DNA from: Symsagittifera roscoffensis
Lineage: Eukaryota > Xenacoelomorpha > Acoela > Convolutidae
Assembly: GCF_963678635.1 (NCBI RefSeq)
Contig: NC_087069.1
Location: 45,980,326 to 46,044,325, forward strand
Direction: 5' to 3'
DNA: 64,000 bases
Each line of letters opens with the position of its first letter. Positions within the stretch are counted from its first letter, which is position 1. The notes below the pieces were generated by a model that worked only from the letters and a program-made list of their open reading frames with translations, was not told where the DNA came from and ran no database searches. Shown in pieces: positions 12,901-23,519 of the stretch. A program made the position numbers and the translations under genes.

Positions 12901-13389
12901 CAAAGAATTGTTGATTGACTTATATCTAATAGTTGTAACATATTGTTGTCTCGATATGCTACTTTTTTGTGGGAGAAGTTGTTGCATTTGTTTCACAATA
13001 TCCTAGGAGTCCTAAAATTAATCTTATTTGGTATGGTGAATTGTTGTATACAAGTAAAGAAATAATATCAGAGTTTGAATGTTTCATGAACTTTTATGGA
13101 TGAAAATGTTCACTCGAAAAAATTTATGAATTGGTCTGAATTCAAGGTCTGACATGAAGGGGCGTTGTTCTTTATCATATTGGTGAACTTGTTTGATTGA
13201 GAAGTTATATACATTTCCTGATAGTGGCTTCAGGTGTTTTCGTTCCTGATTGTATATAGGGTAAATTTTGTAGAGAAAGTGTGGTTGTTTGTTTATTCTT
13301 TGAAAAAATGTTAAAGCTGTGTTTTTCATTCTTGTGTATTCATCCTTCATATGGATTTTACTATTTAAAATAATTATCGTTGGAATATA

Positions 13390-13965
13390 TTTAGTTATAA
13401 ATGGCATTCCAATGATACTGTGTTTTATGTCCGTTTGTTTAAACGGTTTGTTTAAGAGTTTATTTTGCTCATTGTTCTAGTGGGAACAAGGAAAAGTTGG
13501 ATTTTTTCTATAGTTTGTTAATGTTGAGCTTTTTTCTGTAGCTAGTTTACTGGTTGTTTTCAAGGGTAAGAATTTTGGATGTAGAATTTTGATTTCATTC
13601 CAAGTGGGAATGTTAATGATATTTGATTCTGCTCCTGAGTCAATTTAAAAATCTGTTTCAAGGTCCGGTGGTTGAAATTCTTTACTTTTGGACTTTCTAA
13701 GAGAAATAGAATTGTTCAAATTTTTTTCTTTTGGTGATTTTTTTTGTATGTTTTGATAAATATGATTTGTACTTGAACTTGGTACTTGGTCTTTTTCAGG
13801 TTTGATTAAGGTGTTATTTTCATTTACTTCTTGTATTACTGGTATATTATTACTGGCAGGACTATTGTAATAATCTTGAAGAAGTTCCATTTGATTTTCG
13901 TAGATGTGTAAATGAAAAGGTTGTTTATGTATAACAGGTTCATATTCGTTTTCAACTTCAATCAA
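13390..13965 (-). pseudogene. Retroelement aspartic protease region, broken
   Basis: The minus-strand frame from 13965 contains the retropepsin active-site motif DSGAES followed by a hydrophobic NIINIPTW stretch. An in-frame stop (13645-13647) sits two residues before the catalytic Asp, so the upstream acidic, proline-containing linker (106 codons) is cut off from the protease. Further down, IIGMPFITKYIPTIIIL fits the second hydrophobic strand of the fold. The enzyme would cleave the Gag-Pol precursor. The sequence around it is clearly worn. Confidence 0.7.
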
Positions 13966-15154
13966 ATTGACTGAGATGGTGTTATCTATATCGCTTTCGG
14001 TGTCTGTTGATTCACAATTAATTCAGTACTTTCTGTACTATCGATGTACTTTCTGTTGTTTTGTCGTTGAGTTTGTGTACTGGCTGCGTTTTGTGAGTAA
14101 AGATTTAAATTTTGAGATGCTTGATTTTGTCGAGGTTTTGTACACGGTATTCTTTTGTATATGATGCAAAAATATCTGGTTGATAGTAGTCGTCATCATC
14201 TGAAGATAAATAGTTATTCGTTTTTGCGATGGTTTTGTCATTGGTCTATATGTTTGATAATCCTTATGTGGATATTTTGGTACAACGGAGGGTTTAACCG
14301 TGGGTTGTAATGTCACCTGTGGTAATATTAGATTTTTAGGTCTTGGCATTGTAAGGTTTGTGTGTATTGGTGAAATACTTTAATGTGTGAGTGTTACTAT
14401 ACTTTGGAGTATTTCTTGATTGACGAAATATGATAATGTTTGAATATCTTGTTGGGTAAGGTTTCTAGTTCCATTTAGATTTTCTTGTTGTGCAATAGTT
14501 GAGCTTAAACTACTATTTCCTCTTCTATCGGGTAAAAATGAATTATAGTTTAAAAAAGTTGCGTCTATTGTGAATGGAATTACTTTTACGTAGTCTTTGT
14601 GATAGAGATTGTGTTAATTGCTTGACTTGAGATGTCTAGTGGTATGTTCAAAAAAAGTGGGTGAGACCAATCGGGGTCCCAAACATAATCCGATTGTTAT
14701 GATGAGGCAGTGTCGTCGTTTGTGCATAGGGGTCTAAAATTCTTTATTGCTGGTGAAATTAAATCAAAATTATGTGTGAAATAATCAATAATTCACCATG
14801 CTTAGAGCTTTTTTAAGTCATTTTGTGAGACTTTATTGCCTAATAAACTTTCATGGATTGCATTAAAAATTCTGAAAATGCTGCAATTTCATTTCTTACA
14901 TTCGTGTGTCTTGATGTTTGAACTGGTGAAGTACTTTGGGTTTCTGTTTTTTCTAGTATAAATAAACAATTATATATTATTGAAAACACATTGTTAGTAA
15001 ACAGTGAATTCGCTTTCTGTGAATTTTGATGTTGTATGTTTTTTATGTATTCTGTGAATACTTTTGAAAATTCTTTGTATACATTGTCTGTTTGAATTGT
15101 GTATTTACCATGAAATTTTTCAGGGTGAACTGATTTATATGTATTAGGTTCCAT
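13966..15154 (-). pseudogene. Degenerate gag-like region
   Basis: Minus-strand ORFs at 14840-15154 (104 codons, starting MEPNTYKSVHPEKF) and 14038-14349 (103 codons) are joined by a stretch that stays readable only across several stops and frame changes. The position between leader and protease is that of gag, which would encode the capsid and nucleocapsid. The product is rich in Asn, Gln, Thr and Lys. I see no clear CCHC zinc knuckle, so the call rests mainly on position. Confidence 0.5.
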
Positions 15155-16767
15155 ACTGTTCTGGTATATTACATATTCCTTTTACATATTGGATAAGTTT
15201 GATTTATTGAGTCTTCTACTTTGTATAGCGCATCGAGACTACTGACTTCTGATTCGGAGAATGCATTTCGATGTTTTGAAAATCTTTTTCGTGCTATTTG
15301 TCTTTGCTTACTTAGAACTTTTCTTTTCAGTGTTTGCCATTGTGTTTGAATGTATTCAAATGTTTGTGTATGCGGGGTTATAACAAGATCGTATTTTTGA
15401 TTTTCGATTTCACAATGGTGTATGACGATTGTTTGTTTAATTCCTAGGTTTTTTTAATGACATAAGGTTTAGGATGATGGATGCAATGTTTTTTGTTAGC
15501 AATTTTAATTTCCTAGACTGTTAGTCCTTACGTTTTTTTGGTTAGCTTAGCCTGGGTCTTTTTATTCAGGGTTGGAGAGAAAAGTATATCGATTCCGAAG
15601 AATGATTTTTACTTTCTCGTGGCTAGTATAAGCTAAGGTGTTAATTTACTTAATCTTACTTAGGGGTAGTGATTGTGTTCACAAGGGTTGGAGAATAGTA
15701 AATCGATCCACAAGGTTCAGGTATAATTAGAAAACAAGTAGTTCGTTAGCTACCATTTTAAACTTACTAAGTCTAAGATCTATCCTGGGTCGTATAAGAG
15801 GAGGGGTCAAGTGAAGGATGAATAACCGAAGCTCTTCACTGTTTAGCCTAATTTGAATGGTTAGTATTTAAAAAATTTCTATTAGCCCTGGGTCTTTTGA
15901 AAAGGTTGGGTAGTGAACCGACGTTTGGGGTCGTTAGACACTTAGTAATTGGGTGGGAGAACAGATTTGTTCTATTTGATTCAAGGATAAGCCTTGATGA
16001 TCAGGATATAAATTTAATGATATAAAATTGATTAGGTTAAATGTTTAATTGAGATCCAAGGAAAACATTGATGACCTGTTTTAATTTTAAATAAATTTGA
16101 GTTAAAGAAAAATAGAAATTAGGATAGGCCCTTAGAAATAATTTAAAGTTTAATTGATAGAAAAGTGTAGTTTTGGATAGTTTTAGTGGTTTTATGGTCT
16201 GCTGTTATGTTTAGGTGATGAAGCTGGAGATGACGAGATGGTTTATATATACTAACAGTTTGTGTTTATACTAACTAATTTTTATTTCTATTTCCAATAA
16301 AAAATTTTTTCCAGATATCGTTTTTAATTTTACTGCAGTTTGGAGGGAACGACTAAAGATGTTCTTATCAGTCGTTATTGTACAATAATATGTTTTTGAT
16401 GATCATTGATATGTTTTATGCGCCTGTAATGATCATTGAAGTTTTTTCTTCAAGGATTCGATGTTTGCAAATAAAAATCTAAATTAATTGCTAATAAAAT
16501 ATTGAATATAAAAGTTTGTGTTGGCTTTTGCCGTACTACCATGAATTTTAATTGTAAGTTTCTCCGTAGTCGTATGTCGCCTCTTGTCCGAGGTCTTTTT
16601 CCAATACCGGGTAATTCTCGTATTGTTCGGAATAATGGCTCTGATCTATTGAGCCGTAGAGACATTTCAATTAATTTATTGTCGTGTAACTTTTTGAAAA
16701 TGTTTTTGTCTAATTCTAATCTTTTTTGTTAGTTCTAAGCTAATTTGTTTTTTAAGGTCTTGTTCGA
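15155..16767 (-). other. Leader of the giant retroelement
   Basis: About 1.6 kb lies between the primer site and the gag-like region. The only ORF over 60 codons (16450-16665, arginine-rich) matches nothing I know. At 15570-15610, 15685-15725 and 15953-15990 there are loose repeats of GGGTTGGAGA followed by A-rich sequence, the first two also sharing ATCGAT, and CCTGGGTC occurs three times. These may be leader or packaging structure. I see no gene. Confidence 0.4.
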
Positions 16768-16784
16768 GACTTTTGCTCGCACCA
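16768..16784 (-). other. Candidate primer binding site
   Basis: Just inside the 5' LTR the plus strand reads ...TTTTGCTCGCACCA, like the 3' end of a tRNA ending in CCA. The element strand would therefore pair with that tRNA. TTCGAGAC upstream looks like part of a T-arm. The tRNA species is not identified. There are two bases between CCA and the presumed LTR end. Confidence 0.45.
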
Positions 16785-16786
16785 GA

Positions 16787-17161
16787 TGCGTTAGGTTCTA
16801 GATTTAAATCATAGAGTAATTTCAGATAGGGTACAGCGTCTGCTCGTCACGCTATCTTATTTTCGGCCGGATAGATTCGTGCAACTTCTTAGTCTAATAC
16901 CGATCTGATTCTTACTCTTATATCTGCTAGTCTCAATTAGTCTCAATAGATCTAGAGTATGCTGGTTTATTGCGAGTAAGTCTCTTGGAGAGGCAACTAA
17001 GTTCTAAGTTAAATTCAAATCTCTCTGGTGCTGAAATTACAAGTAATTTCAGCACCTACAAGTAAGTGGGTTGTTAGATAGATGGATTTTGATTGGTTAG
17101 TATTAAATATTTTATAGTGATAAAATTTCCAATAATAAAAAATAGTTTAGATTGGGTTCCA
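16787..17161 (-). repeat. 5' LTR of the giant retroelement
   Basis: This is a near match to 62705-63121, with the same orientation and the same outer end (TGGAACC on the minus strand). Long stretches agree, such as the block around GTCACGCTATCTTATTTTCG and the short palindrome AAATTACAAGTAATTT. Similarity stops at 17161, where the 3' flank of the lipase gene begins, and near 16787, where a tRNA-like primer site begins. The inner boundary is set by the TG next to that primer site and could be off by several bases. Confidence 0.75.
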
Positions 17162-19262
17162 ATACTGTTATCATGTGCTGCAAGTATTTAGTTATGTATA
17201 AAACCAATTGAAATCTTTCGCAAATTTGTTGTGAACTACTGACCGTTCTGAAGAATGGCGAAACCATCAGATCGACGGGATTGAATGAAGTCAGAGTTAT
17301 CGGTGCGCTTACCACACTTTGAATCTTTTCGCAGTAAGCTTCAAGCTTTCGGTAGCAGTTTTCATCACAAAATAGTTGATCAAATTTTCCCTTAAGCACT
17401 TGGAAAAATTCATTGCATTCTTTAAAACTAAGACACAACATAGCCAGTTCGCGGACTTTATCCAAAATAGGATCACTTATTGAACTGTCTTCACGAACTT
17501 GAGCTAATGCCACAGCTCTTTGAATTGATTGCCTTAAGACATGCGAGACTGATGCATTTTTCGCCATTTCCAAACACGACACTTTTTCGATATTCTGAAT
17601 GTGGTCTCGGTCAATGAGATATTCGCAACGACCAAACTGTGTTGCAACTTCGATTGTACAACCCATATTAGACAAATTGGGCTGTAATGACGTGATTTTT
17701 TGCTCAATGTGAATTCGGCTATTCAGAGGACACGAAGAAAATTTTTTAACTACGGCCTCACCCGTTCCAAAAGGAAAACCGAGAGAAAACTGGCAATCTT
17801 GTAGAGATACTGAAAACAAGTTTTCTCCTTCAATAATAACTTTAACAGTATTATAATGTTGCAAAAAATGAAGTTCTGCATTTTTTATTTTGGGCTCGAA
17901 CTTATTTTGGGCTGTTAAACAATCAATGCTTCGTGTCAGTGCATCAGAGCCGCTGTTACTCCTTTGAAAACTGAATGTTGCCAAATTTACAATTTTTGCA
18001 ATTTCGAGTTCTTTGCTATAGCATGAAAGTGTGTGTTTCGAAATGCATTCCACTCCCAATCTATCCCAAATGTCAAGACAATTTTCGATTTTGCTTTGAA
18101 GACTATGATTAAAAAACAACACGTTTGGTTTATCGATATATACATAGTTTCCAAGGGGAACGAACATTTTTTTCAGATTCTCCGATTCGCTAGTATCTAT
18201 TAGCTGAAGGACTGTTTTTGCCAATCTAGCTGCTTTTCCATAATTTTCTGACAGCAAATCAAATTCAGCAGCGACATCCATTGAATTCAATGCAAATTCC
18301 AAGCAAGGCTTCAATGTTGATACTAATTCCGCAAACATCGGCTCCGCAACAATTCTTTGAAATAGACCCTGTTGACGATGAAGTTTCTGCAGTGCTTTGA
18401 GAAGATTTCCGAAACTCAATAGGCTGGGAATTGGGTCATTTTTAACCACAAAATGATACATTTCAAGGTTGGTGTTAATACTGGTAAAGTATTCTCTGAA
18501 GTCTGTATCGGCGAACAAGGGCGCACCAAAAGTTATGTTTGAGACATCTGAAGTCATCGTATTTCCAAGTCTATCCCTGATAATCACAAGTTCTGTGTAA
18601 ATTATAGAAGATACTGCGCCGCCTAAAGAATGTCCACAAAACACGAGCGTCTTTTTTTGGATGAAGTTGCTCAAAACGAACTCTCGGAGAGGAAATAATT
18701 CAGCTTTTTCAAGAAATCCGGAATGAAATGACCCTGATGATGGGTTTCGTTGAGCTTCTTGATGCCAAAAACTGAAATCAGCTAGAAGATCTTCAAAATC
18801 GTTGGTTCCTCTGAACGCAATGTACACGGTGCTATCATTTTCAGTTTCAGCTATTAGGAACCGGCACTTACCAAATTTGTTTTCAACTAATGAATTGAAT
18901 TTGTGTTCTGACAAGTTCATTTCGAGAAACTCTTGAGCGTTTTCCTTGTAAGCGGCGTTGCTTAAAACTAATGCATGCTGTATTTTGTTTTTGTTTAGGC
19001 TGAGCCAGTTTCGCATTTTATCCTGTTGATTTGCATTGATATCAGCTTGAGCGGCTTCAATTTGAATGTCATAACTAGATCCAGGTATCAAATCAGTACA
19101 CGCATCCTCGATACATACAGTTTCGCGCGTGTTTATTTCTTCCAAGTAGTCTACGTCGCAATTAAAGAAACGCTTCAATTTTACTTTGGTGGCATTTTTT
19201 ATGGCTACTTGTTTACTAGCGCCGTTGAAGTTGACGGTTACTTTTTGGTCTCCCAGATCCAT
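17112..19262 (-). CDS. Class 3 lipase, left copy, tail replaced by LTR sequence
   Basis: The start is the first ATG, at 19262; no ATG lies in frame upstream. From there the frame runs 716 codons. Residues 1-72 form a small header ending LIPGSSYDIQI. A class 3 lipase domain follows, with FRGT (about 150), the nucleophile box GHSLGG (Ser about 212), NDP (Asp about 276) and FNH (about 386). The last 300 residues look helical. Compared with the right copy, about 20 bases near 17220 are missing, which shifts the frame; translation then runs through the 3' flank and ends inside the LTR (last residues NYFLLLEILSL). The upstream splice-acceptor AG of the right copy is changed here (TTTTGCAG becomes TTTTGCCCG). 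It is either a diverging gene or a young pseudogene. Confidence 0.75.
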   Translation of the reverse strand: MDLGDQKVTVNFNGASKQVAIKNATKVKLKRFFNCDVDYLEEINTRETVCIEDACTDLIPGSSYDIQIEAAQADINANQQDKMRNWLSLNKNKIQHALVLSNAAYKENAQEFLEMNLSEHKFNSLVENKFGKCRFLIAETENDSTVYIAFRGTNDFEDLLADFSFWHQEAQRNPSSGSFHSGFLEKAELFPLREFVLSNFIQKKTLVFCGHSLGGAVSSIIYTELVIIRDRLGNTMTSDVSNITFGAPLFADTDFREYFTSINTNLEMYHFVVKNDPIPSLLSFGNLLKALQKLHRQQGLFQRIVAEPMFAELVSTLKPCLEFALNSMDVAAEFDLLSENYGKAARLAKTVLQLIDTSESENLKKMFVPLGNYVYIDKPNVLFFNHSLQSKIENCLDIWDRLGVECISKHTLSCYSKELEIAKIVNLATFSFQRSNSGSDALTRSIDCLTAQNKFEPKIKNAELHFLQHYNTVKVIIEGENLFSVSLQDCQFSLGFPFGTGEAVVKKFSSCPLNSRIHIEQKITSLQPNLSNMGCTIEVATQFGRCEYLIDRDHIQNIEKVSCLEMAKNASVSHVLRQSIQRAVALAQVREDSSISDPILDKVRELAMLCLSFKECNEFFQVLKGKFDQLFCDENCYRKLEAYCEKIQSVVSAPITLTSFNPVDLMVSPFFRTVSSSQQICERFQLVLYITKYLQHMITVLEPNLNYFLLLEILSL

Positions 19263-19280
19263 ATTAGAAGTTGAAAACAA

Positions 19281-20007
19281 TACAGATCATCGGGCAAAAT
19301 TAAAAGATAAAAATGTTACAACGTTATAAAACCCAGTTTTATTTGCTTAGAATAAAATTGTACAAAACTTTTTATCGGTAAAAATCAGGAACCAAATAAT
19401 GTTGACTCTAAATCTTATTGAGTAAAAATTGACTTTGAAGAGGAGAATGTGAAGCTGACAGGATCAGAAAGGGTTATATACCAAATAGAAGTAAATTTTT
19501 TGGTCAGTGTTGTACTGACTCCATTGAAGTAGACCGTTATTTTTTGTTCTTTTGCGATTGAGGATGACGATCAGTTGAAATAAGTAATAAAAAATGTTAT
19601 AATTTTAAAATACACAACTTTTAAATGTACAGCAGCAGTATGGTAAAAAATAAAAATGAATTCAAATAACTAATTGAAGTGATTTTAACTTTTATTGATT
19701 TATAATCCTCGAATTAGTTTCGGTTCTTATCCTTTTGGCAACAATAGTTTCGAAGTTAGATATGAAAAAGCAAAAATGGCTAGTTTTGTTATGCAAATTG
19801 AATCAAGGTGGTCATGAAAGACGGACTTAGTACTGCTAAACACGCAAAACTGAAATTATAAAAGCATGTGCAGAAAACTGAGAAAAAAGTTTTTCACTGA
19901 CCATCACTACTAAAAAACATATAAATTTGTTTTACTGCAAAAATTGACCGCCTGGTAACTTCAGTATATAACAGCGTAGCTGAGTTTTTGTATGTATTTT
20001 TTCATTC
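19281..20007. other. Upstream region of the left lipase, no gene
   Basis: This is the mirror of 25373-26088. It is conserved as part of the duplication, including the TATA-like element near 19480. No ORF of note. Confidence 0.5.
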
Positions 20008-20107
20008 GGCGAAGCAAAAGTGCGAGCTTCAAAAGTTGTAATAGTTGCTTGATTAGACTGGAGTTTAATCAACTATAAAAAATTTCGAAGCTCGCACATT
20101 CGCTTCA
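20008..20107. repeat. Hairpin-forming palindrome upstream of the left lipase
   Basis: This is the mirror copy of the hairpin at 25273-25372, with the same stem and only a few base changes. It is part of the inverted duplication, so it was present before the duplication. Confidence 0.75.
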
Positions 20108-20339
20108 GTAAATTTATACAAAAGAGCTACACGCATTTACAACGCATGTAATATAGAAAAAAAGCAACCGACATTTAAAAGCACAGAAAACAAGACAAAA
20201 GAAAAACAAAATTAACAATCAATTATATGAAAAGCAAAAACAACAACTCGTCAGAAGTTTCTAAAACGATTTAAAATTATATTTAACAATTCAGCACATT
20301 GTCAATGAACTTCGGAAATTTTGATAGTAGATGATGCAC

Positions 20340-20460
20340 TATCCGGGTTGACTCTCTGTCAAAAATGTGGCTGTCATTCAATTCCTTACAAAAAAAGCTT
20401 GTCATACAATTCCATGCATGGATTCTGTGGAACAAATGCTTATCATCCGGTTCCCATTTC
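20340..20460. mobile_element. One end of a TA-flanked small DNA transposon, left arm
   Basis: TA then TCCGGGTTGAC matches the terminal repeat of the elements at 42603 and 56023. Inside are the family's short motifs GTCATACAATTC and GCTTATCATC. The far end is not found. The mirror copy is at 24967-25039. Confidence 0.6.
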
Positions 20461-23400
20461 TGGAAAATTTTTGAGAAGCCTTTTTCCTTACAAAAACTTT
20501 GAAACTGAGGAAAAATATATTCAGGTCTGGTTTTAGTCACAAATCCACTTTTTTTCGCTAAACAAAAAATGTTTCCAATTTTATTCTGATAACGAGGTCG
20601 ACGCACAATCTCTCCGCATAAAACAATCAAAGGTCAGAACAAAAATTCTCTGATATCTTAATCTGTTCAAAAAACAGGCCACCGTTTTCTACCTCTGAAT
20701 TTCTCGAAGCAGAACCCTTGTAGCCATATACAAAAATTTTCCTTTTTTGTTATAATTCTGAGTGAAACTCAAGTTTTATCTAACTTTGTATCTATCAATA
20801 CGTATTTTTACCGCTAATTTAATGGCATTTAACTGTTCAATTTTCTCATTTGAAAAAATCGCATCCCTCATTCTTTTTAATTTTAAATTGGTTGTCTTAT
20901 TTTTTGCTTTAAAAAGATAAAGGGTGACAACGTTCTCGTTTCCAAAAACTTTGCGTGTTGTTTTAGGGAACGACTTGCGTAAAATTTTATAAATCTTTTC
21001 TTAGGACCTGTTTGAATTGATTTGGGTTGAAAAAAAAACAAAGTCAACCAATAACTTAACATACATTAACAAAAAAAAACCATCATCATTAAAACACCTC
21101 AATTGCAAAACAAGGAGACACATTGTAGTAGCAACCCATAAGTTCCCCTCCTAAGTGACAGGATTGGGAGCACGTATCTGAAATGTGTTTCCTTATTATT
21201 GAGTGGGTACAACCAGCCGTATCTAACTACACATGATGGACTTATTACACGATGTTTGTTGGCGATGAAATATAAAAGTTCCTCGCAAAATGAACGATTT
21301 GTTCTGCGGTTGAAGCTTGTCTCAAAAGTTCTGTTTGTAGAGTGTTATCGGACACATCTGCAGAAAGATTTTTGCCAAACTCGCAAAGAACATATGTATT
21401 CGCATTGTTATCAACAATTGTTTTTTCTAAGTTTTCTTGTAAGAGTGATACTGTTTACGCACTAAGACAAATACACTTTACGACTCTCTATCAACGAAAG
21501 ACTCCCTCTTATTGAACCGCTGATGAAATTCAAAAAGGAAAAAATTATGTCACTATTTGCATTACACGAATGTTTTTTTGACCTCGTACAATAGAATCAG
21601 TTTTACGAGAACTTCAAGAAGAGATTGATCATCGAGACCATTGTAATTTTTCAGAAAAGGTTGCAAGTTAAAGTGTTAGTTTCAAAATTAGCTTTTCTGC
21701 CTGTATTTAATCTTTTTGGGGTTGCAGGAGTACGACTGTCCATCAGATTACTCTTTAAAATTCGAAAATATATTTTTTTTCTCAATAAGGTTCCGTATTG
21801 GTAAAATTGCTGTGTTTTCACTAGACTGTTAGTAATGATACTCTGGTGTATGAAGCAAATAACGAAAACAGGCAATGATTTGGGTTTTGAAACTTGTCAG
21901 GAAGCATATGCTGCCATAAAAAAATCTGACGAAGTTAAAACTGGATCTGAAAAAAATAGAACTTCATATACTCAATTGAGCATTTAGAGTTCGCGGAGTT
22001 AAAAAAATTCATTAAATGCTCGCTCTTAATCTGATTTTTAGCCGAACCTTTAATTTCCGCTGAAGTTTTGGCCGTGAAGTATGAATGGCGCTTTTTAGAG
22101 AGTAGAAGATTTTTGTAACTCGTCGATTTAACTGGAGTGAGTTACATCAATTTCGATGAAGTGCCAAAAAATTCCAATTTGTCGGTCGGCATCGCGTGTG
22201 CCGTAAATTACTAAGTTCAAGATGCGCAAGGTTAAAATCGCGCTGTATTAGGGTAAAAATGACTGCACATCTCATGGTTTTATTGTGATTCTTTTAAGTA
22301 GCATCATTTTAAGTATATCACATTTTGGCTTGATCAGCTAATATGTTGATATGAAAATCTCCAAAACTAGCATCGTAATGGTAACGATTTTTCAATAGAT
22401 GTCATCAAAGATAATTATGATCAGTCAAACGTATGTGGTAACCATTCAATGAGTTTGACTCTATGTGGCAAAATGCAATCAGATGAATGTTAAAATCGTT
22501 TTCATTTCTTGTGGTTTTTCCTCTTGATGTTTTTTGTAATTTTCTCTAGCTGTTTTTCGAGTTGAGCCGGTATGCAGTTAACTGGTTGGGTTATCAACTA
22601 GATTAAGGTGTGGCAAATTTTTGATTTTCATCATTGAATTGAACAAACTCAAAAACAAAAAATTTTGTCTTATTAATATTTTCGGAGATGCTTTTTCTAT
22701 GAAAAAATGTGAACGAAACTGGATTGGCGAAAAAGTGACCCATTATCATACAGTCGTGAAGCGTTCAAACCATCTTCGTTACAATAAACAAATGCTAGTC
22801 TTCCAATTGTTCTGTAGGGTAAAGTAATAATCATTTTTGCAAATATTATTTTGTAAACGAGTGCACAGATTAGATGAAAAACAACTGAGTCATTCCAATT
22901 TTTTTAAATCCAGATTAGATGAATAACAATTTGAGTCCAATTTTCAAATTCATTTCAAACTAATGGGATTCAAAAACAGCATCATCAGGAAAAATTGATA
23001 TCAGCGCTTTTTAAACTTTTTTTCGTTCTTAGTGGTCTACTTCCCTGTTGTCATAACGAAGTAAAAGTATTCGTCTCGGTTCAAGGTCTCGCGGATTGAA
23101 TTAAGTAAAGCAAGTTGAAAAATTAGGCAAACTTCATAACCCCTTCCCAGTTTCACCGCAAATGATCACAAGTGAAATAGCTTTTAAATTTGAGCTAAGG
23201 ATAAAACAATTTTTTTTATGATAATTTAATTTCTTGTTTCTTGTTTAAAAGTCTGAGATTGTCGAGAGGAAAAAAACCACTCCGAACACAAATATTCCAT
23301 CATTTCTTCCAAAGCTGAAACTAAACTGCTAATCTTGCAATTCTTTACAATTCAAAAAATTAATCATAAGCTTTAGTTGCGATGTTCTATACTTGTGAAA

Positions 23401-23519
23401 CTGTGCAAGGATTGTATGAATATAGTTTTGGGCTTCCCGATTTTTCTGAACCCATTCGAAATTTAATTGGGTTCAAAGGCAAGACAAATAACCAAGTTTC
23501 ACATTTGGCCTTTATCATC
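20461..23519. other. Spacer between the lipase arms, no gene seen
   Basis: This is AT-rich sequence. Small ORFs (for example 21199-21465, 22621-22827) have no recognisable motif and no sign of coding bias. The short repeat AGATTAGATGAA occurs twice at 22870-22930. I see nothing else. Confidence 0.5.

Larger units (their letters stand above)
1..17161 (-). mobile_element. Giant env-containing LTR retroelement, left end outside the window
   Basis: Read on the minus strand, the order is 5' LTR (16787-17161), primer site, leader, gag-like region, protease, RT, RNase H, integrase, envelope-like region, then a 3' non-coding tail that runs off the left edge. Bases 1-285 match 63720-64000, which lie about 600 bases inside a 3' LTR of the same family, so the missing 3' LTR should begin about 600 bases left of the window. 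Total length would be near 18 kb, longer than the 5-10 kb usual for Ty3/Gypsy elements. The RT tail resembles Ty3/Gypsy. All coding regions carry stops or frameshifts, so this copy is dead. It inserted just behind the left lipase gene. Confidence 0.85.
17162..20410. repeat. Left arm of the large inverted duplication
   Basis: Its reverse complement matches 24967-28216. It covers the lipase gene, its upstream region, a 100-base hairpin and one end of a small DNA transposon. The outer limit is the retroelement insertion at 17161; the inner limit may extend further, because the other arm runs into the assembly gap. The non-coding 1.15 kb upstream of the gene is kept almost base for base. Confidence 0.9.

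Noticed and set aside
19026-19274. ORF opposite the lipase start, also at 26105-26353 on the other strand
   Set aside because: Shadow of the lipase coding sequence on the opposite strand.
20283-20630. ORF of 115 codons, part of it repeated near 25000
   Set aside because: It overlaps the small transposon end; the repetition comes from the inverted duplication, not from coding constraint.
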